A stretch of DNA of 14,056 bases from assembly GCA_003024985.2 (NCBI GenBank), contig PXIH01S0006866.1. The stretch is one strand, 5' to 3'. A program made the position numbers and the translations under genes. This document shows positions 1 to 8,137 of this stretch, piece by piece. This DNA comes from Euperipatoides rowelli. Its lineage: Eukaryota; Onychophora; Udeonychophora; Euonychophora; Peripatopsidae. Below the pieces are notes generated by a model. The model was not told the origin of the DNA and did no database searches. It saw only the letters and a list, made by a program, of their open reading frames with translations. The number at the start of each line of letters is the position of its first letter. The first letter of the stretch is position 1.

Positions 1-193
1 TAAATAAAAGATAAGTAAAATATATATATAAAAAAAGAAAAAAGTGTATATGTTCATATTTACTAATATTGTATATTAATTTTTTAAAGCAGAATATAAG
101 TCTAAATTTTGACAGGGAGGCTGGGTGGGGGGTCCGTCAAAACTCAGCTCGATTTTCTGGGGTCCGTGGGTTCAAAAAGTTTAAGAACCACTG
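1..193. mobile_element. Right end of a hAT-family DNA transposon
   Basis: Read inward from position 193 on the minus strand, the sequence begins CAGTGGTTCTTAAACTTTTT, followed by a 'gaaccc...ggacccc' stretch. This CAGTGGTTCT-type terminus is typical of hAT transposons and their non-autonomous derivatives. The 8 bases just outside (194-201, GTCTAGAC) fit the hAT target pattern nTnnnnAn with a central TA. The element runs off the left edge, so its other inverted repeat, the second target copy and any transposase are unseen. Bases 1-100 are A/T-rich with no coding potential, which suggests a non-autonomous copy, though that cannot be proven from 193 bases. The outer boundary at 193 is well supported by the flanking tandem repeat, which resumes at 193-194. 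Confidence 0.65.
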
Positions 194-480
194 GTCTAGA
201 CTATCTATATAAAAGGTCAAGGACATAGGTGGTCACATGGGGTGCTAAGGGGGAGGGGCAAAAATCTAAATTTTTAAAATGCTCCGATTAAGTTGAAATT
301 TGTGTTACTTTAGAGGTCTACAATTTGTATGTAAAAGGTCAAGATCATAGATGGTCACAAGGGGGTGCTAGGGGAGTGTAGCCAATGAAAATAGACTTGG
401 CCATTTTTTGGGGGATGGGGGGGGGGGGAGCAAATAACATGGGAGTGTTTAGCATAGTTCCAAACATTACACCAAATTCT
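193..480. repeat. G-rich tandem repeat array, left locus
   Basis: Two diverged monomers of about 122 bp start at 193 and 315. Both show a GTCTA start, then 'TAAAAGGTCAAG', 'CATAG(G/A)TGGTCACA' and a run ending in 'GGTGCTA(A)GGGG'. A third partial unit (about 370-480) has AATGAAAATAGACTTGG, a G tract at 411-428, and AGCATAGTTCCAAACA. That last unit matches the array at 2222-2555, so the two loci belong to one repeat family. The short open frames on both strands here are low-complexity by-products of the G/C tract and are not genes. The hAT element to the left interrupts the first monomer. Confidence 0.75.
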
Positions 481-681
481 TTGCCCAAGGAAAAAAATTA
501 TCAAATCGACGGGGTTTCTACTAGGTGTTATGAAAAAACTAAAAAGCATCTATATATTCTGCTAAATATAACTAATGTAATATATTGTGTTACAGAATGA
601 TATATTGATTGACAATTCAGAATGCTAGGTGAAGTAGAATAATTTGTCTTCAAGATTTTCATCTTTAACAATTTTCTTTAC

Positions 682-814
682 CTTGAATAAATTGCCTGCT
701 AAATTCTTTATCTGTTTTCCAGACTTTAGTCAAAAATGTCGGCTCTTTAATATACTTGGTGAAGAATGCTTTATATTTATCGTCATTTTTAGATAGTCTT
801 TTCGCCAGGCCAAA
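682..814 (-). CDS. Candidate lipoxygenase internal exon (partial gene)
   Basis: On the minus strand a long T tract ends in AAG at 817-815 (acceptor). An open exon of 133 nt follows and stops at CAAG|GTAAAG, a strong donor with GT at 681-680. The exon starts in phase 0 and ends after the first base of a Gly codon. It encodes about 44 residues, from FGLAKRLSKNDDKYKAFF to VWKTDKEFSRQFIQG. The pattern W-K-x-D-x-x-F-x-x-Q-F-[IL]-x-G, preceded by a charged stretch with a double aromatic, resembles the segment of animal lipoxygenases just before their conserved Gly-x-Asn-Pro. Lipoxygenases are iron dioxygenases of polyunsaturated fatty acids. The iron ligands lie further downstream and would be in exons beyond the left edge. 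Past the donor the frame reads KENC and stops, as expected for intron. No neighbouring lipoxygenase exon was recognised, so this could be a surviving exon of a live gene or a relic. Confidence 0.5.
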
Positions 815-1039
815 CTTAAAAAAAAAAAAAAACATTGAAATAAGAAACAAATTTGGGTTTATTTCAAAATAAATTTCAAATAATAAGGAAAGTAGGATAG
901 AAAAAATTAATTTTAATAAATTTATTGAAAAAAAAAAGTACAAATAATAGTGTAGGGATCTCTAATATCTGTATTTCTCATGCCCATTCCACACTTAAAT
1001 AATAAACTAGCATAAACCTTTTATTAACTGCCATATCAT

Positions 1040-1556
1040 GCCTGGACAAAATTACAACAAGAAAATTACTTAACCAATAGATATATTATGGTAAAATTGA
1101 GTAAAAAAAAAATCCAATTAGCATTTATTAAATAGAGGTGTTCCTCAAGGTAGTGTTCTTTCATAACTTCTTTTCAATATATTTTTTAAAGATATAGCCA
1201 AACTTTTTGAAGATGAAATGTTAATATTTTCAGATGACATTAAAATTTTTAAAGGTGTGAAGGACAATGTAGATGCAATAGAACTGCAAAAAACAATCGA
1301 TAGTTTTGTGGGATTGTGCAAAAGAAATAAACTTATAATTAATAAAGATAAAACATTAATTATGCATTTTAGTAAAATAAAATTGAAATGTGATTATTCT
1401 ATTGATAACGTAATTCTTAAAGATGTTACATCACATAAAGATCTAGGAGTCACTTTTGATAGTGATTTAAATTTCAAGTTACACATAAATAATANCACCA
1501 AACTATACCCATATATAACTTTTTTACAAGTTATACAGAATTATATTCTTCTCTAA
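1040..1556 (+). pseudogene. Broken reverse transcriptase of a non-LTR retrotransposon
   Basis: This is a fragment of the reverse transcriptase that copies a LINE's RNA at its target site. The motif order is that of the palm domain in Jockey/CR1-like elements. YLTNRYIMVKL comes first (1067-1099), then GVPQGSVLS (1137-1163), then FSDD in place of the catalytic [YF]ADD (about 1230-1241), then LQKTIDSFVGLCKRNKLIIN, then HKDLGVTFDSDLNF. It is dead in at least three ways. There is a frameshift between the first two motifs, most simply in the A tract at 1103-1112. There is a TAA stop at 1164-1166, where the family has Pro-Leu. The Ala of the catalytic box is replaced by Ser. Position 1495 is an unresolved base (n). 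The frame closes at 1556, and no endonuclease domain or poly-A-tailed 3' end was recognised. Confidence 0.85.
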
Positions 1557-2221
1557 AGTGATATATAGAAAAAAGTTGGGGAAATAACTATAATACAAAA
1601 ATTAACTAACTACTTTATTATGTGTGTGTGCACTGTGTGGAGTTTATGAACTATTTCTTTTTGTTAAGAGTAAGTAAGACTGTCCAAATCGTTACTTGTC
1701 TTGCGATAAACGAAAGGGTGACGGTTTCTCCGTACAATTAGCCTAATCCACTTACTCTATCTTCTTTAGGAGTACGGGTTATTCAGCTCGACTGCACCTC
1801 AGGAGTATTGTGAAATTAAATGACTACAGTACAAAAGCTTTGATGCAATTGATCTGCTGATCTATTCCCAAAAGGGTTTAAAAATTAAACTAACAGCCTA
1901 TCTAAATCAACTATAAGTTATAAAAATGAAAATTTGTAGTTCTGTGATTTCCTTCCGTCTTGCTATACAAATCCACAGTTTACAACCTAAGATCATGAAA
2001 TTTTACAGACGGGCGTATTAAAACACGGCCGAGGCAACTAAAAAAAAATTCAAATCGAAATTAATTACTGTTAATTTTTAATTAATTAAAAACATTTAAA
2101 ATCCGGAAAACGCCTAGGACGCCTCTGGTGATAAAAGTATTCAACCGTTAACATAGAAGTCTATGGAGATTTTTTTTAAAAAATAATTTTTGCTGTTATC
2201 TCATTATTTGTTTTTGTTTTA
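1557..2221. other. Gene-free stretch after the retrotransposon relic
   Basis: No coding signal was found. There is a short TG run (1620-1629). A less A/T-rich block at about 1670-1830 has only short open frames on either strand and no family resemblance. The block could be more of the retrotransposon or an unrelated relic; the sequence does not decide. Confidence 0.4.
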
Positions 2222-2555
2222 GATTTTACCATACTTCCCAACATGACAAAAATTTGAAATTTGGCAGGTGTGTAGGTTCCATAGTCTAGACAATGAAAAT
2301 AGATTTGGAATTTTTTGAGGGGGTGAAGGGGGGGGGGGAACAAATGACCCAGTAGTGCTTAGCATACTTCCCAACAAAGGGCAAACTTAAAATTTTGCAT
2401 GTAGGGAGGTTCCATAGTGTAGACAAAGAAAATAGACTTTTGCATTTTTTTTTGGGAGGGGGGAGGGTGAGGAGAGCAAATGACCCGGCCGGTAGTGTTA
2501 AGCATACTTCCCAACATAGGGTAAACTTGAAATTTGGCATGTAGGTAGGTTCCAA
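2222..2555. repeat. G-rich tandem repeat array, right locus (about 2.5 copies)
   Basis: Successive copies are marked by CATACTTCCCAACA at 2230, 2363 and 2503, giving periods of 133 and 140 bp. Each unit then has a variant of 'AAACTTGAAATTTGGCATGT', 'AGGTTCCATAGT(C/G)TAGACAA', 'GAAAATAGA', a T run, and a G-rich block of 20-30 bases, ending 'CAAATGACCC'. The third copy breaks off near 2555. The family matches the units at 193-480. Overlapping minus-strand frames here are by-products of the repeat: they repeat themselves along with the DNA and carry poly-Pro or Lys runs from the G tract. Confidence 0.85.
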
Positions 2556-3010
2556 TAGAAATTTTAAAACTGACAACACTGGAAGAGAGCATCAATTAGG
2601 AAAATTTGCAAATATATTTTTTTCAGAAATACAATAGGCTAATTACTTGAATGGAAAATGAAGTAATAAATCAGTTTATAATACAAGAGCAGAAAATAAT
2701 TACGTGGAATGTATTAGAGCAGAGAGATAGAAAAAAATCTGCAATTTAAAAAATGATAAAAACTAAAAACATTATGAATAATAAATCTATGAAAAATTAG
2801 AATCAACTCAATTTGAGTAGGCTATACAAAGCAACTGTAATGTTTTCAGTTTTGCCCTATAATAATTACTATTGATAAAATATTTATAATAAGGTGTAAC
2901 ATTTTTTATGATATATTTATTTTTATTCATTTTACTTTGAATTTTTAACTCTGTAATTAAAACTCAAATCCATATGGGCACAAGTCATCCATGACTTTCC
3001 CTGTAACGCT

Positions 3011-3031
3011 AAAATAAATAAATAAATAAAT
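3011..3031. repeat. AAAT microsatellite
   Basis: About five tandem AAAT/AAATA units are directly visible. Confidence 0.8.
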
Positions 3032-3082
3032 AGAGTTTTAATAGATACAGTAATTTTATGTACATAACAATACTGAATAAAC

Positions 3083-3107
3083 AAATAATAATAATAATAA
3101 TAATAAT
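3083..3107. repeat. AAT microsatellite
   Basis: About eight tandem AAT units are directly visible. Confidence 0.85.
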
Positions 3108-3639
3108 TTTAAACGTAAAGCATTGAAATACTTTATTTTGTATGCAAAATTTTGATATTAAAATGCATTTTTAGAGTTTATTTTTAGTAATCCATGCCAT
3201 GAAGTAAAATTAAGACCAATTGAGTACTTTTGGTTGTCATAAAATTTCAGAAACTAGACACAAAGTTTTAAAGCTGTTTTTTTTTTTTTAAATTAGATTT
3301 GTACATGCATGGTGATTTTCTGGAGCAATTAATTCCTAAACCACTTATTTATTTTGGAAAAAAATTGGAGATATTCTTCATTGGATAGCAAATAAGAAGT
3401 TTCATGTCTATAGGTCAATAAAATAGGTAGATAAATGAGGCTAAATATTGTAGACCATTGAGTAAAATGTTACAAAAAACTTGTACATACTGTAAATATC
3501 TCCTAACCTATATAAGTGAAAGCTATAAAACTTCTTGTAGGATTTTTTTGGACCCTTATGTATAAGCCTACAAAGTTTTATCACTATTCTTCAAGAAATG
3601 CCTAAGAAATGCTTTACACAAAATACATATATTTTCCAA

Positions 3640-3788
3640 GATGGCTACCATTTAAAGAGGGGGAGGGGGCTAAATTGCATACAAACTTTTATTTTGTAAT
3701 TAGCATGACTATATCTATCTATAAACTAAATTTAAAGGCTGTGACATTTGGGGGGATTTTCTTATCTTCGACGCCACTGTCCCCTTAA
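3640..3788 (-). mobile_element. Isolated end of a TTAA-inserting transposon
   Basis: TGTCCCCTTAA at 3778-3788 repeats exactly the right terminus of the 9732-11129 element (11119-11129). Read inward from here, it is followed after about 140 bases by GTAGCCATCTTGGAAAA. The 9732 element has GCAGCCATCTTGAATTT at a similar depth from its left end. The rest differs, so this is a relative rather than a copy. No opposite TTAAGGGGACA end was found to the left, so the element is truncated or that end has decayed. The inner limit given (3640) is only approximate. Confidence 0.5.
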
Positions 3789-4672
3789 AATACTCACTAC
3801 AACAATTACAGTAAATGAGCAGAATACTGTATGTTTGTTTTCAACTAAGATTTTAGATGGATAACAGTATCTGTCAAAGCACAGAAGTCTATGAAAAGAA
3901 AACCCAGACGGGCAAATAGTTAATGATCAGTAGACTAACGATTTACGATAAGACCGGAAAAAAAATCCAAGCAGAAAAAAAATTAAAAATGATAAAAATG
4001 CAAAATCATTTGTTTATAAAATAAAGATGGAAATAAAAATACAAAATAACTTAATTTCATAAAAATGTACTGAAAAAGAAACCGTAGACTGACAATTATT
4101 TAAAATAAAATAATAAGATTTTATATAACTTATTAAAAAAAAAGTTATTGGATTTAAGTTTTAGTCGTATTTGTATTACTTTAACAAGAACAAATAATTC
4201 GTTATTTCCTTAGATTCTATTTTCATAATTTTGACAATATAATTCAATGCTTGACTATAAAGGAAAATAAAATAGGACCGTTATGCAATCTTTATCTTTA
4301 TTAAAAACAAGTACAGAGAAATTTGGAATGTTTAGTTTGATTTTTATAATAATTTAATAAAGAATTAAAGGTTGCGTGATGCAAGGCCCAAACCATGTGC
4401 GAAATAGAATTGGCTATAATAACGAATAGGAATGCAATTAAATTACATCCTTTATCAAAGGCAAAACAATTTGGTGCAAAAATAAAAATTATGAATAGTT
4501 ACATGTCAATCTCCATAAGACAGATCACGACAAAAAGAATAAAAATTGTAGAGAGTCATGTAAAACAAATAAAATTGAAATATGAAAAGCTAAAATTAAT
4601 ATTCAGCTAATAGGTGGTTTTAAATTCACAAGAAAAATAAATAAGAAGACAAAGGCTATTATACACACACAC
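3789..4672. other. A/T-rich stretch, no gene seen
   Basis: This is extremely A-rich on the plus strand. One open frame at 4395-4610 is rich in Lys and Ile in the way random A/T-rich DNA gives. It has no splice context or domain resemblance and is not called as a gene. Confidence 0.5.
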
Positions 4673-4694
4673 ATATACTGTATATACAGTATAT
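4673..4694. repeat. Perfect 22-bp palindrome
   Basis: The half-site ATATACTGTAT is followed directly by its exact reverse complement, next to a short CA run (4661-4672). It is A/T-rich, so it may be simple cruciform-prone or replication-slippage DNA rather than a protein site. Confidence 0.8.
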
Positions 4695-5108
4695 GAAAAA
4701 TAAAATACAGTATAACAAATTGAACTGAAATATTTTCTTAGGATCCTTATAATTAAAATGATACCGTATATGTTTCTTTTTTAACATTTATTCTTTCAAG
4801 CTAAAGACAAACCTTCTCCCCTTTATTGAAATGGTTCAGTCCATCTTGATTTACAATAATACTTAAATCAAAATGAATGTCAAATTTTCTTTTATTATTA
4901 GTGTTCAAAATAAAAAAATAAAAAAAAAAACTATTTTCAATAGATATATTTTATTATTGCCCAAATTAATTTAATTAGCCTAATTCATAAAACTTAGACA
5001 GGAAATATTTATTTCTCTGAAATATACTGTATTTAGAGATGTTTTAAAGCCACTGACAGTTTTTTTTTTAAAAATCGGATTTGTAAACTTTTGACCATAT
5101 AATAATGG

Positions 5109-5126
5109 ATGGCAAATATTTGCCAT
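5109..5126. repeat. Perfect 18-bp palindrome ATGGCAAAT/ATTTGCCAT
   Basis: The two 9-base halves are exact reverse complements with no spacer. Further TTTGCC or TTGCCA variants follow at about 5150-5195 (GGCAATTTACAATTT, GGGCATTTGCC, GCCAATTTGCCAC). The palindrome is therefore the strongest member of a local cluster of GGCAAAT/ATTTGCC words about 90 bp long. Function is unknown. Confidence 0.8.
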
Positions 5127-5235
5127 AGCCTTTACATCGTGGGTGGCAATTTACAATTTATGAGGGCATTTGCCATCATTGCCAATTTGCCACGGTGAAA
5201 AACGAACGCTGTAGGTACTGTATATATCTCTTTCA

Positions 5236-5345
5236 AAATGGACAATTAATATCAAATTAATCAGAAAACATATTTTTCCTCAGCCAGGATCTGACTGGGA
5301 CCTAATCTTACCAGGACAATGCTCTAACCATTAAATGTAAGATTC
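5236..5345 (-). repeat. tRNA-Thr-derived SINE copy 1
   Basis: On the minus strand a tRNA-like head runs from about 5345 down to 5278. It holds GGTTAGAGCA (second half of the D arm), an anticodon arm TTGTC-CTGGTAA-GATTA with loop anticodon GGT (Thr), and a T arm of CCCAG...TCAGAT...CCTGG, which is also the RNA polymerase III B box. The first half of the D arm is degraded. A tail (GAGGAAAAATATG... to TTGTCCATTTT at about 5236) is shared with copy 2. This is a retroposed SINE rather than a working tRNA gene: the D arm is damaged and the tail is conserved. Confidence 0.7.
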
Positions 5346-5365
5346 CCACAGACTAAATGGAAGTA

Positions 5366-5478
5366 CCTTCGTAGCTGAGCGGTTAGAGTATTGTCCCAGT
5401 AAGACAAAGAACCCAAGTTCAGATTCTGGAGGAGGAAATATTTTCTTTCTACTTTAATATTTAATTAAATTGTCCAGT
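5366..5478 (+). repeat. tRNA-Thr-derived SINE copy 2
   Basis: The tRNA-like head occupies 5366-5435: acceptor-like CCTTCGT, A box TAGCTGAGCGGTTAGAG, anticodon arm TTGTC-CCAGTAA-GACAA, and a T arm around AAGTTCAGATTCTGG (B box). A tail follows, GAGGAAATATTTTC to ATTGTCCAGTTTT at about 5478. The same tail follows copy 1, which supports a SINE over a tRNA gene. The anticodon loop has lost the universal T33, and the T and acceptor stems carry mismatches, so a functional tRNA is unlikely. It lies 20 bp from copy 1, head to head. Confidence 0.72.
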
Positions 5479-5705
5479 TTTATATTTCACAATATTAAAT
5501 TTTGAGATGTCTACAATTTACAGATAATGTGAAAATAGGATAATGTCTAACATAATTAATTGGTTTATTTATTGATGATTTACCTATACTGCAAGTTTGG
5601 TATGTTTGAAGATGACACCACAGTATATACAGTACCTTGACTAAGAAGTTGTTAATAGCATCATAACTTCACAAGTTTAAATGTTAGATTTAGACAGAAG
5701 AAATA

Positions 5706-5780
5706 ACTTTGTAGCTCAGAAGCTAGAACAGTGTCCCGGTAAGACAAATGTCCCAGGTTCAGATCCTGTCAGAGGAAATA
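5706..5780 (+). repeat. tRNA-Thr-like SINE copy 3
   Basis: The head runs ACTTTGTAGCTCAGAAGC, anticodon arm GTGTC-CCGGTAA-GACAA, then the T arm CCCAGG-TTCAGAT-CCTG. The B box is better preserved than in copy 2. After GAGGAAATATATATA the tail differs from copies 1 and 2. It either belongs to another subfamily or has been cut short by later change. The body may run on to about 5880, where AACACAGGGT is repeated twice in tandem (5840-5859). Confidence 0.62.
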
Positions 5781-5879
5781 TATATATTCCCATTCCCTTT
5801 GAGCTATTGGGACTAAACCTTGCAAATTGCTTTACAGGTAACACAGGGTAACACAGGGTAGTAGGGAATCCCTGTTAGT

Positions 5880-7375
5880 CTGTATAAATTGCTATTTTCA
5901 TCTGGACATAGAAACACCAGTTACCTAGTGTTTGATAAAATCTTATAGTATACTGTAATAGTACGGTAGGTAATCTAATGTTTCAACTTTCATTTATTTC
6001 AAAATGATATAGGCTACTGTAATCTTATTTTAGATTTTTGTTCATATTTAGCATTGTTTTTGTTCACATTTTCTTTCAATTTTTTTTGTAATTTCATACG
6101 GGTATATCAAAATAACATGAAAATTAGGCACAATCTTCCTTTTCCCATTTTTTTTTAAGTTGTAGACAAATGAAATCTTCTTTCTAATATTAAAATGGTA
6201 GTTTTTATTTGAAGAATTTATTCATACATAAAACATATGAACAAAATAATTTTATTAACGTTTTCAGGATTTCAATTGTTATAATTGGTATGTTTTTATT
6301 TTTGAATAGGTCGACAAACAAAGTAGTGAAGCTAGTTAAATTGTAGGTATGTGGATATTTTAAGTGTGGTTAGGGGAGCTTATTAAGGTTGTTTGGTATT
6401 TTAATGAATTGTTGATAGTTATTTTTTTTAACTAAAATCCTCAAGATTCAATAGCCTATAGTATAGGCTAATAAAAAAATAAATACCAGTATATAAAAAT
6501 AAAAAAAAAAAATAAATAAAACTATGCCTATATATTAAAAAAAAAAAAAATAGATTAGGACCAGGGACAACCTTGCTGGACTATAGTCTGTTGTTGTCCG
6601 TCATATTTGTATTTACAGATTAGATATTAACACAACATAGCCTACACTGAATATTAAGATCAGTGTTTCATTTACATGGGCACAGACTTTACAATTTATC
6701 CAGGCATGGGTCTACACCACTGAACAAAACATGGTGAGCTGTGTGCATATGTCTAGTATATTTTAAAAAATTTCAAATCTAATAATTAGGTGATTGTGGA
6801 ACTGAAATTAAAGAGGAATTTTAAACTAAAGTAAGGGAATGTCTTAACAAATAGAGGCACTTGATAACCCGAACATGCGTTATATATATATTAAAAAAAC
6901 ACACAATATTAAACAATATAATTATGGTTATATAATATGCACTGTCCTGGTACTTAGGGTTACATATTTTGAAAACCAGTACTGGAATAACATTAACTCT
7001 CCCACCCCGGCCCACTCCCTTGTTTGAGGAAACTATTCTATGATGAAATTTTGGGCAATTTTATTCGCTGGGAGAGCAGTCGTTTATTGTAACCAGTTTC
7101 CAATAAATATTGTACTTGCCTTGCTTTGATTCATGATCAGTTTGGTGTTCTAAATAAATTACAGCTCTCCATAAAAATATTGGTAGCTTATGATAAATTT
7201 AACCTAAAACTTAAACTGGGAATATATTAAGATAACCATAGCATGTAATAAAACCATTGTTAACAATGCTTTTATGTTATTGACAATATATATAGGCTAT
7301 TATTCAATGTGTATTCAAAAACTTCCATTTATTTTCTTATTATTACTGCTAAAATTAATGTTTATCAATTTTCAG
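5880..7375. other. A/T-rich stretch, no gene seen
   Basis: There are A tracts near 6500-6550 and several isolated TAGGCTA heptamers. An interrupted palindrome lies at 6452-6470 (TAGCCTATA, one base, TATAGGCTA). The short minus-strand frame at 6821-7015 has no splice or domain support. Confidence 0.5.
6452..6470. repeat. 9+1+9 palindrome TAGCCTATA-G-TATAGGCTA
   Basis: The two 9-base arms are exact reverse complements around a single G. Each arm begins or ends with the TAGCCTA/TAGGCTA heptamer that is over-represented throughout the window. Confidence 0.8.
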
Positions 7376-7571
7376 AAAATTATAAAATTCATCTTACCAA
7401 GAAAATATCATGCTATCAATACATCATGTTTAGCATTTAAAGCTGACGGCAGGATTTTTGATGTCCCCAGTAACTTTTTACAGGAACATAGTTGGGAAAT
7501 CAAGAAAGATCCTACTAAATGGGAATGGGTGGCTACCCTAATGGTACCACATACTATATATTATGGATACC
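7376..7571 (+). CDS. Candidate exon of an unrecognised gene
   Basis: This is an open stretch of 196 nt, bounded on the left by TCAATTTTCAG (acceptor, AG at 7374-7375) and on the right by ACCG|GTATAC (possible donor, GT at 7572-7573). It starts in phase 0 and would end in phase 2. It encodes about 65 residues running from KIIKFILPRKYHAINTSC through LAFKADGRIFDVPSN and WEIKKDPTKWEWVATLMVP to YYGY. Three Trp, mixed charges, Asp-Gly and Pro, and somewhat higher G+C than its surroundings look like selected protein rather than random A/T-rich reading. The open frame continues upstream (from 7274) and downstream (to 7717), but those parts have intron-like composition. I do not recognise the family. 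A WD-repeat-like reading of 'LAFKADGRIF' is too short to trust. It lies on the strand opposite BORCS5, 360 bp past the BORCS5 stop codon, so it could be an exon of a convergent neighbour or a captured relic. Confidence 0.35.
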
Positions 7572-7930
7572 GGTATACAATAGTAATAAATCTAAACATT
7601 TTTAAAACAAATAGTCTCTATCACTCACTATTAAAAAACAAAACAAACAAACAAAAATTAACTAATACAGTATTTGATTTAATTTCAAATTACATATTCA
7701 TTGGTCAGCATAAATAAAATAAAAAAATAAATAAGTTAGCAAATTTAAATTTGCAATTTATGAAAATGTCCTTTGAAAAACAACAAAATCTAGAATTATG
7801 TTTTTTTGGTATGTTTGAGTAAATTTAAATAGCCTACAATAAAAAGAAAACAAACAACAATCCATTTGTTTTTAGTAAGCTAGTCTTTGTGAGATCATAG
7901 GCCAGCTATGCTCTTTGTTCACCTTATTAT

Positions 7931-8137
7931 TCATATGCAGAATGGCTCCAGCTTCTCTTCAGGTGGAAGAAGGTTGTTCAACCGATCCATTTTACTGACT
8001 GTATCTGTCAAATTGCCTTGGATTCGTTGAACAGTAGCTGAAATCTCATTCACTTTCTGGACCTGTTCTGCATATTTAGCAAACCGTTTCTGTCTATCTG
8101 TCATAATATTCATCAAAGTAGCAATAGCGTAGTCAAT
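7931..8137 (-). CDS. BORCS5: BORCS5, last coding exon
   Basis: BORCS5 (myrlysin) is a subunit of BORC. This cytosolic-face lysosomal complex recruits the GTPase ARL8 and so links lysosomes to kinesins for outward movement. The exon opens after a pyrimidine-rich tract ending TTTATTTCAG (AG at 8139-8138), in phase 0. It encodes 68 residues and a TGA stop at 7933-7931. IDYAIATLMNIM leads into RQKRFAKYAEQVQKVNE, a helical charged block that is the best-conserved part of the family. Then come SATVQRIQGNL and DRLNNLLPPEEKLEPF. The heptad-like spacing fits the coiled-coil helices by which BORC/BLOC-1 subunits assemble. The protein ends right after LEPFCI, about ten residues earlier than vertebrate BORCS5. 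It joins in frame with the exon at 12975-13327. The frame continues 15 codons upstream of the acceptor, but that part is intron. No decisive minus-strand poly-A signal was found close downstream; the first exact AATAAA lies near 7332-7327, beyond the plus-strand exon candidate. Confidence 0.93.
   Translation of the reverse strand: MDYAIATLMNIMTDRQKRFAKYAEQVQKVNEISATVQRIQGNLTDTVSKMDRLNNLLPPEEKLEPFCI

Larger units (their letters stand above)
2576..3640. other. A/T-rich stretch with two microsatellites, no gene seen
   Basis: It holds an AAAT microsatellite at 3011-3031 and an AAT microsatellite at about 3083-3107. No open frame has plausible composition. The right part (about 3540-3640) may already belong to the transposon relic that ends at 3788. 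Confidence 0.5.

Noticed and set aside
355-600. Overlapping open frames on both strands
   Set aside because: They lie across the G-rich tandem repeat. Poly-Gly and poly-Pro runs come from the G tract, and there is no splice or domain support.
2286-2595. Two overlapping minus-strand frames with repeated 'MQNFKF..CWEVC'-like segments
   Set aside because: The protein repeats exactly follow the DNA tandem units, so they are by-products of the array.
4395-4610. 71-codon plus-strand frame
   Set aside because: Its Lys/Ile-rich composition is expected of A/T-rich DNA, with no motif and no convincing splice signals.
5366-5435. A functional tRNA-Thr gene
   Set aside because: The anticodon loop lacks T33, there are stem mismatches, and a conserved non-tRNA tail is shared with a second copy, all pointing to a SINE.
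6662-6722. Small element with CAGTG...CACTG ends, hAT-like on the minus strand (CAGTGGTGTAGACC)
   Set aside because: Inverted similarity is limited to a few bases and no matching 8-bp flanks are seen.
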